This document shows, piece after piece, positions 33,672 to 42,634 of a stretch of 47,032 nucleotides of DNA (the first letter of the stretch is position 1; the number at the start of each line of letters is the position of its first letter). The translations under genes were made by a program, and so were the position numbers. Below the pieces are notes generated by a model. It made no database searches. It was not told where the DNA came from and saw only the letters and a list, made by a program, of their open reading frames with translations. The stretch is taken from assembly GCF_009765865.1 (NCBI RefSeq), contig NZ_LMUQ01000026.1:396942-443973 (forward strand), in the 5' to 3' direction. Source of the DNA: Acidisoma sp. L85. Its GTDB lineage: Bacteria; Pseudomonadota; Alphaproteobacteria; Acetobacterales; Acetobacteraceae.

Positions 33672-35167
33672 GCAGCATCCTCCAGGATAGCGAGGCTCAG
33701 GATTTTCTCTTCGGTCGCTTCGTCGCGCGTGAGTTCGCCGCGCATGCGGCCGCCTTGCATCACGATGATGCGGTCGGCGAGGCCCAGCACCTCCGGCAAT
33801 TCGGACGAGATCACCAGGATGGCGCTGCCCTCGGCGGCCAGCTTGTCGATGATGGCGTAGATATCAGCCTTGGCGCCAACATCGACGCCGCGCGTCGGTT
33901 CGTCGAGAATCAAAAGCTTGGCCTGCCGGGCCAGCCAGCGCGCCAGCACCGTCTTCTGCTGATTGCCCCCGGAGAGTGTTGAAACCTCCTGCTCGATCGT
34001 GGGCGTGCGTACGCGCAGCTCGGCGACGTAGCGGCGGGCGATACGGGATTCCTCGGCACGACTCACGATGTGGAATTTCTGCAACCGGCTGAGCACCGAA
34101 AGGCAAATATTGTCGCGCACCGAACGCTTCATGAGCAGCGCTTGCTGCTTGCGTTCCTCGGGCGCGAGGGCCAGGCCGGCGCGCACCGCGTCACGCGGCG
34201 AACGCAGATGAAGCGGCTTCTCCTCGACCTCGACACTGCCGGATAGGATGGGCGTGTCGCCTATGACGGCATGCGCGAGTTCCGTGCGTCCGGCGCCGAC
34301 AAGACCAGCAAGCGCCACCACCTCCCCTGCCCTCACCTCGAAGCTTATGCCGGATACGTCCTCGGTGGTGACGTCACGCAGGCGCAGCACCGTGCGGCCG
34401 ATCTGGCGGGGGCTGCGCGGGAAAAGCGCCGAGAGGTCGCGGCCGACCATCATGCGGACGAGCTCGCCATCATTGGTCTCCGCGGCGATACGCTCGCCGA
34501 CGGAGGCGCCGTCGCGCAGCACGAGGATACGCGTGGCGACGCGGAAGATCTCCTTCATGCGATGCGAGACGTAGATCACGGCGATTCCTTCCACCGTGAG
34601 CTGGGTGATAAGGCGGAAGAGTGACTCCACCTCGTGATCCGACAAGGAGGAAGTCGGCTCGTCGAAAGCGATGATGCGGGCACCGCCCGTCAGCGCCCGC
34701 AGAATCTCGACGATCTGGCGCTGGGCTGGCGACAATGTGCGGCCAAGCTGTTCGGGGCGGATGACACCGGTGAAGCCGTACCGGGCGAGATCCTTCGCCA
34801 CCTGCGCATAGAGGCCGGTGCGATCGAACAGGCGACCGCGACGCGGCAGGGCGCCGGCATAGACGTTTTCGGCGACGGAAACATCCGGGATGATCTCGGG
34901 TTCCTGCACCACCACGCGAACGCCGGACTCGCGCGCCGCATGGGGCGTTGCGAAAATGACGGTCTGGCCATCGACGGTGATGCTGCCTTCGTCGGGCTGA
35001 TGCACACCGCTCATCAACCGCAGCAGCGTCGATTTGCCGGCACCGTTCTCGCCCATCAGTGCGAGCACCTCGCCGCGCCGCGCCGAGAGCGAGACGCCGC
35101 GCAACGCCTGCACGGCGCCAAAACGCTTGGCGACGTTTTCCATTTTGAGGACGACCGGATCAGTCAT
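33668..35167 (-). CDS. Sugar ABC transporter ATPase (RbsA/AraG type)
   Basis: The 499-residue protein has two fused nucleotide-binding domains, as in CUT2 importers. The first has Walker A MGENGAGKST (38-47), the signature LSPAQRQIVEILRAL and Walker B RIIAFDEPTSSLS. The second has a degenerate P-loop (VALAGLVGAGRTELAHAV), the signature STLSGGNQQKTVLARWL and Walker B LLILDEPTRGVD. It drives sugar uptake through the adjacent permease. The ATG at 35167 (MTDPVVLKMENV) is chosen; upstream in-frame sequence lies in a repeat. The double hairpin between this gene and the binding-protein gene may set their relative expression. Confidence 0.94.
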   Translation of the reverse strand: MTDPVVLKMENVAKRFGAVQALRGVSLSARRGEVLALMGENGAGKSTLLRLMSGVHQPDEGSITVDGQTVIFATPHAARESGVRVVVQEPEIIPDVSVAENVYAGALPRRGRLFDRTGLYAQVAKDLARYGFTGVIRPEQLGRTLSPAQRQIVEILRALTGGARIIAFDEPTSSLSDHEVESLFRLITQLTVEGIAVIYVSHRMKEIFRVATRILVLRDGASVGERIAAETNDGELVRMMVGRDLSALFPRSPRQIGRTVLRLRDVTTEDVSGISFEVRAGEVVALAGLVGAGRTELAHAVIGDTPILSGSVEVEEKPLHLRSPRDAVRAGLALAPEERKQQALLMKRSVRDNICLSVLSRLQKFHIVSRAEESRIARRYVAELRVRTPTIEQEVSTLSGGNQQKTVLARWLARQAKLLILDEPTRGVDVGAKADIYAIIDKLAAEGSAILVISSELPEVLGLADRIIVMQGGRMRGELTRDEATEEKILSLAILEDAA

Positions 35168-35193
35168 GGGACGCCTTTCTCTCGCGGCCCGCT

Positions 35194-35282
35194 GACCCAC
35201 CCCCGGCCCCTCCCTTCCAGGGAGGGGTGAAGTCAGGCCGCGTGGCCCCCCTCCCTGCAAGGGAGGGGTTGGGGGGTGGGTT
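35194..35282. repeat. Nested double-hairpin repeat inside the ABC operon
   Basis: Two identical 9-bp hairpins, CCCCTCCCT/AGGGAGGGG (35207-35227 and 35248-35268), lie inside longer outer arms (ACCCACCCCC near 35195-35204 and GGGGGTGGGT near 35272-35281). Elements of this type are frequent in GC-rich proteobacteria. Here it separates the binding-protein gene from the ATPase gene, as REP sequences do in malE-malF, where they stabilise the upstream mRNA. Confidence 0.8.
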
Positions 35283-35308
35283 TACGACCCACCCCGCGCT
35301 CGCCCGCC

Positions 35309-36304
35309 CTAGCTGCAGCTACCCATGACGCTCTTCCAGTTGCCGGGCGTCACGATCGTCGTCGTCGCGATGGTCTTCGGGGGCAGCGGCGTCTTGTTGC
35401 GGATCGAATCCACCAGAACCTTCAGCGCCGCGCTGCCGACATCATGGCCGCTAATGAACAGCGCCGCCTTGTTGCCGGTCGGCTGACCCGCCTGCCAATC
35501 CTTGCAGGTGAGATAGCCGCCCAGGCCAACACCGACGATGCCATCGGCCGGAATGCCGGCATTGGCGAGGGCTGTCACGGCACCGGTCTCGCTCTCATCG
35601 TTGCAGCCCCAGACGACCCAATGCTTGATCTGCGGATTGGCGGTGACGACGGCCGCCGTGCGGTTCTGCGCGTCCACCACCGAATTGTCGGTGCCGATCT
35701 TGATAATCGTCGGCACAGTTCCTGCCGCCGCGAGGAAGCCGGCTTCCTCGCCCTTCTCCCGATCCGCGCAGACGGAAAGCTGCTGCTCATAGGGCGCGGC
35801 GACGCGGGTGGTGTCTGCGGTCCAGCCAAGCTGCTTGTAGATATCGCCCGCCGCCTCGCCGACCTTATAGCCCATCTGGTAGCCATCGAAGCCGACGAAA
35901 GCCGCGAATTGCCCAGTGCCGCTCTTGATCGGATCATCGGTCGAGACAATCGGAATATTGGCGGTCGTCGCCATGTCGATGACCTGCGGCCCGATCTGCT
36001 GATCCGGCACCACGATGGCGATGCCGTTCACTTTCTGGCCGACCATCACGTTCATCGCGCTGATGGCGGCATTGGCATCCATCTGCACGTTGACGACATC
36101 GACCTTCACATTGCCCAGCGCTTTGGCCTCGTCTTTGGCGCCCTGGGCCTCATCGACGAAATACTGCTGGTCGCCCTGTTTCTGAATGTAAGCGATCGTC
36201 AGCGGCGCATCATCGGCCGCGCGGGCGGCCGAAAACGCCGTCATGCCGCCGGCAAAAACGACGGCGGCGCAGGCGGTGGCGAGAAGTGTCGTGCGTGATT
36301 TCAT
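35309..36304 (-). CDS. Periplasmic sugar-binding protein (AraF/RbsB type)
   Basis: The 331-residue protein has a signal peptide with cleavage near AARA (residue 29). A type I periplasmic binding fold follows: LTIAYIQKQGDQQYF, NGIAIVVPDQQIGPQV, IVSTDDPI and NPQIKHWVVWGCNDESETGAVTAL. This last segment, with GIVGVGLGG, is closest to the L-arabinose-binding protein AraF. It delivers a monosaccharide, probably arabinose, galactose or a related aldose, to the permease/ATPase encoded downstream. The two Cys in the C-terminal half (in the TCKDW and GSCS segments) could form a disulphide. It lies 120 bp downstream of the SDR gene on the same strand. Confidence 0.9.
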   Translation of the reverse strand: MKSRTTLLATACAAVVFAGGMTAFSAARAADDAPLTIAYIQKQGDQQYFVDEAQGAKDEAKALGNVKVDVVNVQMDANAAISAMNVMVGQKVNGIAIVVPDQQIGPQVIDMATTANIPIVSTDDPIKSGTGQFAAFVGFDGYQMGYKVGEAAGDIYKQLGWTADTTRVAAPYEQQLSVCADREKGEEAGFLAAAGTVPTIIKIGTDNSVVDAQNRTAAVVTANPQIKHWVVWGCNDESETGAVTALANAGIPADGIVGVGLGGYLTCKDWQAGQPTGNKAALFISGHDVGSAALKVLVDSIRNKTPLPPKTIATTTIVTPGNWKSVMGSCS

Positions 36305-36424
36305 TGTCCGTCCCTTCGCCCTTTGTTGATCGGTGCGGCGCCCGGGCGGCAGCTCCGCAGACTTCCCGCCGGGGATCGGCGGGTCTCATGGCGCGCCGCC
36401 AATGCGCACGCGATCCAAGCTGGC

Positions 36425-37201
36425 TCAGTCATGATAGACGACCGACCGGCCGCCATCGATCGCGATGCAGGCGGCGTTGATGAAAGGTGCCTCGTCGGAG
36501 GCGAGAAAAACAGCGGTCATGGCGACTTCCTCGGGCCGCCCGATGCGCTTCGGCGGATGCAGCGCCTCAGCCCGCGCCCTTTCAGCGGCGGGGTCCGGGA
36601 AGGTCGCCCAATAGTCGCGGGCGATTGAGGTATCGATATAGCCGGGCGCGATGGCATTCACCCGCACGCCCCGCGCCGCATATTCGATGCCGAGCGAGCG
36701 GGTAAGCCCAAGCAGACCGTGCTTCGCGACCGGATAGGGAAAGGTGCCGGGGATGATCGTGCTCGAATGGCTGGAGGCGATGTTCACGATCGAACCGCTG
36801 CCTTGCTCGAGCATTCCGGGCAGTGCCGCGCGGCACATGTGCCAGACGCCATCGAGGTCCACCGCGAAGCAGCGGCGCCACTCGGCCTCGCTGGTTTCGA
36901 GCGGCTCGTGGAAGACGTTAATGCCGGCATTGTTGACGAGAGTGTCGAGCCGCCCGAAAGCGCCGAGCGCCTGAGCAACCGCCGTTTCGGCATCACGCCG
37001 GGCGGTTACATCCATCTCGACGAAGAGCGCGCGTGCGCCTTGCTCCTGAAGCCGTTCCGCCATAGCGGCGCCGGTCTCGGGGTCTTTCTCGGCGATAACG
37101 ACGGCGGCGCCTTCGCGCGCGAAGCACCAGGCGATCGCTGCGCCTATGCCCCGGCCAGCGCCGGTCACCAAGGCGACCTTGTCTTGCAGCCGTCCCGCCA
37201 T
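36425..37201 (-). CDS. SDR dehydrogenase, galactose/aldose 1-dehydrogenase-like
   Basis: The 258-residue short-chain dehydrogenase has TGAGRGIG (13-20), NNAG (90-93), catalytic Ser in NIASSHSS, and Tyr156/Lys160 in YPVAKHG. The SSHSSTIIPGTFPYPVAKHG stretch and the RGVRVNAIAPGYIDTSIARDYW stretch resemble rhizobial/burkholderial aldose (galactose, fucose, arabinose) dehydrogenases, which oxidise the sugar at C1 to the lactone with NAD(P)+. It is first in the sugar-uptake operon and divergent from a DgoR-like regulator, so it probably starts a non-phosphorylating oxidative pathway. The ATG at 37201 is used; a TTG one codon upstream is the alternative. Lactonase and dehydratase genes are not in the window. 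Confidence 0.87.
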   Translation of the reverse strand: MAGRLQDKVALVTGAGRGIGAAIAWCFAREGAAVVIAEKDPETGAAMAERLQEQGARALFVEMDVTARRDAETAVAQALGAFGRLDTLVNNAGINVFHEPLETSEAEWRRCFAVDLDGVWHMCRAALPGMLEQGSGSIVNIASSHSSTIIPGTFPYPVAKHGLLGLTRSLGIEYAARGVRVNAIAPGYIDTSIARDYWATFPDPAAERARAEALHPPKRIGRPEEVAMTAVFLASDEAPFINAACIAIDGGRSVVYHD

Positions 37202-37369
37202 CAATAGCCCACCGTCTCTGAGGGCGCCGCTAGGCCGACCTCGATACCAACGCAGGGGCCCAATAGCATTGCCGGGGGGAGTTTGATGGCCGTCATGCTG
37301 CGCGGACGTTCCCGCTGATGGAGTTCATCGACTTCCTCCGCATCCCGCCCTTTCCCTATACGGCGGGAA

Positions 37370-37382
37370 CGGTATGCTACCG
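37370..37382. promoter_or_regulatory. Candidate GntR/FadR-type operator
   Basis: CGGTA-TGC-TACCG is a perfect palindrome with a 3-nt centre, the same geometry as FadR sites (TGGT-NNN-ACCA). It lies 27 bp before the GntR start and 169 bp before the divergent SDR start. A second, wider inverted repeat, CGTTCCCGC (37307-37315) with GCGGGAACG (37363-37371), flanks it and could support looping or cooperative binding. Confidence 0.5.
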
Positions 37383-37408
37383 CAGCGGATCAATATTCGG
37401 ATCATTCG

Positions 37409-38152
37409 TTGAGTCAAGTCAGACTTAGCCCACGCCCCCGTGTGCATCGCAGTGTGGTGGATACGCTCGCGCGCCGTATCCTGTCGGGCGACATCGCGCC
37501 TGGCGAGGGGCTGCCTAATACACAGGACCTGAGCGCCGAACTCGGGGTCAGCCGATCGGCTTTGCGCGAGGCGATCAAGGTGCTGACGGCGAAGGGCATG
37601 CTCGGCGTGCGCCCCCGCACCGGCACCCGTGTATTGCCGCGCGAGAGCTGGAACCTCATGGATCCGGAGCTGCTCGCCTGGTGCGGTCCTACCATGGATG
37701 CCGATATGCTGGGCGCCCTGCTGGAATGCCGCTGGCTCATCGAGCCAGGCGCGGCGGCGCTGGCCGCGGACCGCGCGAGCGCCGCCGATCTTGCCGCCAT
37801 CGATCAAGCCTTCACCCGGATGGCATCGGCGCCAACGCTGGAGGAGCGCGTCGCGGCCGATCTCGACTTCCACCTCGCGGTGCTGCGGGCGAGCGGCAAT
37901 CTTTTCCTGTTGCAATGGGCCGGGACGGTCTCCTCAGTCCTGCTCGCGGCCTTTCGCCGGTCGAGCGGCGCCGCACTGTCTCTGGAGGCCGCGTCCTCGG
38001 CGCATCGCGAGATTGTCGAGGCGATCCGGCTGCGCGATCCGGCGCGCGCGGATCGCGGGATGCGGGAGGTGTTGCGGGTAGCGGCGGCGGATCTTCAGCT
38101 CTGGCCGGTGCCGTCCAATACGGCGGCGAGTGTCGCGATGAAGCGCGCCTGA
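37409..38152 (+). CDS. GntR-family regulator, FadR/FCD type (DgoR-like)
   Basis: The 247-residue protein has an N-terminal winged helix: HRSVVDTLARRILSGDIAPGEGLP, LGVSRSALREAIKVLTAKGML and VRPRTGTRVLPR. The linker SWNLMDPELLAW is characteristic of the DgoR (galactonate) branch. An all-helical FCD domain follows, with metal/ligand residues in ECRWLIEPGAAALAA, DLDFHLAVLRASGN and AHREIVEAI. It is divergent from the sugar dehydrogenase/ABC operon and probably represses it until a sugar acid binds. I use the TTG at 37409; a GTG at 37442 is the alternative. Its last 58 bases overlap the convergent giant glycan-enzyme gene. Confidence 0.88.
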   Translation: MSQVRLSPRPRVHRSVVDTLARRILSGDIAPGEGLPNTQDLSAELGVSRSALREAIKVLTAKGMLGVRPRTGTRVLPRESWNLMDPELLAWCGPTMDADMLGALLECRWLIEPGAAALAADRASAADLAAIDQAFTRMASAPTLEERVAADLDFHLAVLRASGNLFLLQWAGTVSSVLLAAFRRSSGAALSLEAASSAHREIVEAIRLRDPARADRGMREVLRVAAADLQLWPVPSNTAASVAMKRA

Positions 38153-41100
38153 CTGTGCTCGGCCGCGATGCGCGTCTGGCCGCCATCCCGCACACGGCAC
38201 CATAGCGTTTCGTCTTCATACAGGCTGGCGCAGGATTGGGCGAAATCCTCGGGCCGGTCGGCGCTCATGATTTCCTCGCCGTGGCGCCAGCCCATCTGGC
38301 CGGCGATGAGGTTTGTCGCGACGGTCGGCAGCCCGGCGGCCGCCGCTTCCACCACCTTATGCGGCAGGCCGGCGGCGAAGCGCGTAGGCGCGAGGAAGAT
38401 GCGAGCACTGGCATAGAGCGGCTCGAGATCTTCGACCTGGCCGAGCAGTTCCACACCGGGCGCCGCGAGATCGGGTGCTCCGGGGAATAGCGCGCCCGCG
38501 ACTGTCAGCGTGACATGGCCAAGCATCGCCCGCACCGCGGGCCATATCTCCTGCACGAACCATCGCAGGCTGTCGTAATTGGGCGAGTCCGTTTCGAGCA
38601 GGCGGCCGACGAAAAGAAAGCCTCGCCGCTGAGCGAAGTCCGGAGCACCGATTGAGAGGCTGACGGTGTCGCCGAGAACATAGGCGGGTGCTTGGGCATG
38701 AGTGCGGAACAGCGCTGCCTCCGCCTCGCTCACTGCGGTGACGGATTCCACGCCTGCGGCCAGCGCCGCCTCGGTTTCGATCAGCGCTGCAGCCTCCTCG
38801 ACGCTTGCTGCCTCACCGTGAAGCTTACGTCGCGCCATTTCGCGCAGGGCAGCGAAAGCCTCGGCATCATAAACGATGCGAATGCCGGAAAGGTCGAGGC
38901 CCGAGGTTTCGGCAAAATCGCGGAAACGCTGCATGTTGTTGGGGCGGCTGATGAAGAGGACTTCGTAGAAGCCGCAGCGCTCCTCTCGAAGACTGGCAAG
39001 CACATCGAGTCCGCCTGACAGGACCTCCACGCGCGGGTCGAGTTCGGTATAGGCGCCTTCCCAATCAATCTCCGGCTCGTCGAGCGGGAGCAAGGTCACC
39101 GACCAGCCAAGCGCGATCATGCCGTTGAGCACGCTCAGCAGCCTGGGGAAGCCAGCGCCGTACGGGCGATGCGGCACTTTTTCCTCGAGCACCAGCACGC
39201 GCCGCCCGCTGGCGCCCGGCGGCACCCGTGCTGCGAGGCGGTTGCCAGGAAGTGCGGGCAAGTGACCGGCCAGAGCCGCGCCATGGCGGGCACGGAAACG
39301 GCGGCGGTTGCGGTGCATGAGCGCTTCCGCCTCGCCGCTGGCCGCCTGGCTGCCAAACTCGAAGTGATCGGCGCTCGCCATGGGTTCGTAGACGGTCGCG
39401 AGGCCGATTTCCCGCAGGCGCAGGCAGTAGTCAGAATCCTCGTAATAGGCGGGAGCGTATCGTTCATCGAAACCGCCGAGACGCGTGAAGGCGTCGCGCC
39501 GGGTCATCAGGAAGGCTCCGGAACCGTAGTCCACGACGCGTCGGAACATCGCCTCGGCCGCGTCGGCGGGCCGGCCGCGCGCATAGCCTTCGGTGATGCC
39601 GTCTCGCCAGACGATGGCACCTGCCTCCTGTAGCCGCCGGTCCGGATGGATGAGACGGCCGACTACGGCGCCCGCTGCCGGTTCCCGATCCAGTATGGAG
39701 ATCGCCGCCGCGATCGAGCCCGCATGCACGAAGGCGTCGTTGTTGAGGAATAGGAGGAACTCGCCGCCCGCCGCCGCCGCCGCCGCGTTGGCACCACGCA
39801 GAAAGCCCAGGTTGCCGCCGTTGCGCAGGACACGAGCATTATCGATGCGATCGAGCAATGCGGCGGTCTCATCCGTCGAGCCGTTGTCCTGCAGAATGAT
39901 TTCCATTCCCGGCTCAAGGTCCCGAGCCAAGGCCCGCAGGCAGCCCAAGGTGAAGAAGGCCTTGTTGAACAAGACAATGAGAATTGAGAGTCGCGGCTTT
40001 TCCACGGCCGGCAGAACCAGCCGCTCGCCGCTGTCGAGGAAATCCTGCAGTCCGCTCTGCAGTCGCGCGGCCATCGCCTCCTTGGGATCGGGTACCAGTG
40101 CTAGCGCGGGCAGCGTGGGAGATGGTGACGGCAGGCAGGCCCCCGCCGCTACGGCGCGGCGTTGTCGGAGACGGGAGAAAACTTGGCCGCGCGCGGTCCA
40201 TACGAGGATCTTGGCAGCTCCTCGCGCTTGCCGGAAGAAACTCGGATGACGTTCCGCGATGCGGTTGAGCGGAGCGACCACGCGCCAGGTGGTGCTGGCG
40301 TAGATCGTCTTGACCGTCTGCTCGTAGCCCGCGAGCGCGGCGATCCGGATGTCCTGTGCTGCGAGACGCTCGTTGGCGGTATCCAGCCGATCGGCGGCCT
40401 CGCGCCATTGGCGCTGCGCGCGTCGCTCGGTCAGACGCAAGCGGTTCACATTACCCGCGAGCAACAGCATCTCCCCGCGCTGACTGCGGGCGGCTGCCTC
40501 GCGCCGGGCGATATCCTCCGCGAGACGTCCGACATCCTCGGAGAGCCGGCGGAGTTCGCCGGAATGCGCGGCCATCTCCGACAGCGCGGCGGCCGAGGCT
40601 CGAAGCTGGGTTTCAAGTTCCTCGACGCGAGCAAGTCGCCAGGGACTACCGGCGGGCAAATGCCATCGGAGAGGTCTTTGGAAAACATGGCCAATTGTCG
40701 CGTTGTGTTCGGGTAGAAGTTTCCCGCCGACCCAGGTCTGCACCATCAATTCGAGCTCGGAATAACGTGCGAGATCAGACGGTGTGATGAGAAAGCCGAG
40801 CTGTGTCAGTACCGCGCTCACAATGCGATCGGCCGTGTCGAGCGTCGGATCGGCAGGTGGCGCGATGGCTTCCACCCGCCGCACCGACTCCCGCAGACTG
40901 CGGGCCAGCACGAAGCCAAGCGGGAGCGTCGCGCGAGTTTGCCATTCCTGGTCGAAGAAGACCGGCGCACCTTCGGGAAGCACAGCAAGGTTGAAAGGTG
41001 TCGCGTCGAAATGCGTGCCCTCGACCAGTGATTCCGCCGAAAGCGGGACTTGGCCGATGCGGGCGAGCAGCGCCTCGACCCAAACTCTCGCCCAGTCTGT

Positions 41101-42366
41101 GACCTGGTCCAGGGTCCATTCCGGCTGCCCGAACAGCTCGACCAGGCGGAACCACCAGGATCGCGTTGGAAGGTAAGCCTCTTCCGGATTGGCGTGGATG
41201 ATCGGTGAGTCGCCGGCGGCGGTCAGCGTCAGGGGGCGGCGGCTCACGCGGATGGCGGCGTCGTGCTTCGCGAAGACCGTCTCTTTCATGAAGGCGGGCT
41301 GCCGGTCGAGCGCATAATGCCAAGCCAGGACGCCGTTGCTTGGCTCCCCGGCGGTTGGCGATGTGGGACGCGCCGCGACGAGAAAGGCGTTGGACAATTC
41401 CGCAAGCAAGCCGTTGCCCGCGACCACCGGCCACGCCCTTTGCAGCGAGAAGGCAGGATCCAAGGGAGACTGCTGATCGCTATGCACGGTCTCCGCCGCC
41501 AGGGCGCCGGGATCAAAGCCGTGTGTCGCGGCGCCAAGCGGCGAGATGACCACGCTCGGTAATTTGTAGTCAGGGAAAGGAAGATAGATGTCCTGCCGCG
41601 CAAATCCCGCGCTTCGCAGCATCCGCTGCAGGTCGTTCTTTCCGAAAGCCGCGACGCTTGCCGTGTTGTCGCTATCGCCAAGATCGGGGGCACCGACAGG
41701 ATCGCGCGCGGCGCCGGCGAGATGTTTCAGGCCGAGCCGGTTCTCCGCCGCGACCAGCAATAATCCGTCTGGCTTTAACAGGCCCGCGAGATGGATGAGC
41801 AGCGCTCGCTCGGGCTCTTCCTGGCCGGCGAAAAAGACCCCGGCATATTCCAGCATGCCGATGAGCAAGATGACGTCGGCTGGTTCCTCAAGCGTAAAAC
41901 CGAAGAGGTTGTCGTTGATGACGGTGACATTCGCGAGGTCTCGGGTGCGCGCGCGGATTATCTCAGCCCGACGCGGGTTGCTTTCGACTGCAACGACTTC
42001 GCGCGCCGTTTCGCCGAGATAACGCGTGATGGCGCCGCAACCGGCGCCGACTTCCAGCACCCGCTTGCCGCGCAGATCCTCGGCGAAGGGCCGCAGCAGG
42101 TTCGCTCGCTTGGAGGAGAGGTGGTACTGCGTGGGCCAGTCCGTGATCGCCGCGCGCCGTTCGGGCGAGAGGCTGCTCCGATCGGTCAGCCCGTTGACGA
42201 TGCCAGCGATGCGGTTGTCCAGGGCACCGTCGTCGTTGTGGCTTTGACGCTCAGGTCGCCCGTTGATCGGGGTGAAGAGCCCGGCGCGCTCGCTATAGGA
42301 TCGCGGGAAGCTCAGGATCTTCCTGTCGGCCGAAAGATTCCGTTCTTCGTCTGGAAGCGCATGCAT
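38095..42366 (-). CDS. Giant glycan enzyme: methyltransferase + kinase-like region + coiled coil + GT2 + GT4
   Basis: The 1423-residue cytosolic protein has several modules. Residues about 80-270 are a SAM methyltransferase with VLEVGAGCGAITRYLG (103-118) and VVAVESNPRRAEII. Residues about 320-560 contain FDATPFNLAVLPEG and VFFDQEW, which recall the catalytic and metal loops of a kinase-like (aminoglycoside phosphotransferase) fold; this is an inference. Residues about 577-668 form a coiled coil. Residues about 790-1020 are a GT2 module (SILIVLFNKAFFTLGC, ILQDNGSTDETA, NLGFLRGANAA, FLLFLNNDAF, YYEDSDYCLR). Residues about 1053-1423 are a GT-B module (FLFVGRLLETDSPNYDSLRWF, LLGQVEDLEPLYASARIFLAP, AAGLPTVATNL). 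It should assemble and modify a surface glycan. Its 3' end overlaps the convergent regulator gene by 58 bp. Confidence 0.87.
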   Translation of the reverse strand: MHALPDEERNLSADRKILSFPRSYSERAGLFTPINGRPERQSHNDDGALDNRIAGIVNGLTDRSSLSPERRAAITDWPTQYHLSSKRANLLRPFAEDLRGKRVLEVGAGCGAITRYLGETAREVVAVESNPRRAEIIRARTRDLANVTVINDNLFGFTLEEPADVILLIGMLEYAGVFFAGQEEPERALLIHLAGLLKPDGLLLVAAENRLGLKHLAGAARDPVGAPDLGDSDNTASVAAFGKNDLQRMLRSAGFARQDIYLPFPDYKLPSVVISPLGAATHGFDPGALAAETVHSDQQSPLDPAFSLQRAWPVVAGNGLLAELSNAFLVAARPTSPTAGEPSNGVLAWHYALDRQPAFMKETVFAKHDAAIRVSRRPLTLTAAGDSPIIHANPEEAYLPTRSWWFRLVELFGQPEWTLDQVTDWARVWVEALLARIGQVPLSAESLVEGTHFDATPFNLAVLPEGAPVFFDQEWQTRATLPLGFVLARSLRESVRRVEAIAPPADPTLDTADRIVSAVLTQLGFLITPSDLARYSELELMVQTWVGGKLLPEHNATIGHVFQRPLRWHLPAGSPWRLARVEELETQLRASAAALSEMAAHSGELRRLSEDVGRLAEDIARREAAARSQRGEMLLLAGNVNRLRLTERRAQRQWREAADRLDTANERLAAQDIRIAALAGYEQTVKTIYASTTWRVVAPLNRIAERHPSFFRQARGAAKILVWTARGQVFSRLRQRRAVAAGACLPSPSPTLPALALVPDPKEAMAARLQSGLQDFLDSGERLVLPAVEKPRLSILIVLFNKAFFTLGCLRALARDLEPGMEIILQDNGSTDETAALLDRIDNARVLRNGGNLGFLRGANAAAAAAGGEFLLFLNNDAFVHAGSIAAAISILDREPAAGAVVGRLIHPDRRLQEAGAIVWRDGITEGYARGRPADAAEAMFRRVVDYGSGAFLMTRRDAFTRLGGFDERYAPAYYEDSDYCLRLREIGLATVYEPMASADHFEFGSQAASGEAEALMHRNRRRFRARHGAALAGHLPALPGNRLAARVPPGASGRRVLVLEEKVPHRPYGAGFPRLLSVLNGMIALGWSVTLLPLDEPEIDWEGAYTELDPRVEVLSGGLDVLASLREERCGFYEVLFISRPNNMQRFRDFAETSGLDLSGIRIVYDAEAFAALREMARRKLHGEAASVEEAAALIETEAALAAGVESVTAVSEAEAALFRTHAQAPAYVLGDTVSLSIGAPDFAQRRGFLFVGRLLETDSPNYDSLRWFVQEIWPAVRAMLGHVTLTVAGALFPGAPDLAAPGVELLGQVEDLEPLYASARIFLAPTRFAAGLPHKVVEAAAAGLPTVATNLIAGQMGWRHGEEIMSADRPEDFAQSCASLYEDETLWCRVRDGGQTRIAAEHSQARFIATLAAVLDGTGQS

Positions 42367-42447
42367 GGCCGAAGTTCATACGAACTTAGCGCTGGCTTGG
42401 AAACGCTAGAGCAGTATGTCGTGGGTTGAGCGATGCTCCTCCCACCA

Positions 42448-42526
42448 CGTCATACCCGGCGAAGGCCGGGCATCCACGCCTTTGCTCCACGAAGGCAAGC
42501 GTGGATGGCATGCCTTCGCATGCCAT
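42448..42526. repeat. Composite palindromic repeat, copy 4
   Basis: Module A at 42448-42480 has the variant core CCCGGCGAAGGCCGGG, with the base pair changed on both arms, so pairing is kept. It is joined to a perfect hairpin ATGGCATGC-CTTC-GCATGCCAT (42505-42526). This copy lies upstream of the giant glycan-enzyme start and downstream of atpC, both on the minus strand, where it could end the ATP synthase transcript. Confidence 0.75.
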
Positions 42527-42634
42527 GACGGACCCTTGGGTCGCGGTCGAATATTAGATCATCACGCTCTGTGTGCTCATCAAGCTTCAGCGGATCGCCT
42601 TTGGCTCTGGCCTCACCTGGCGGGCGACGGAGCC

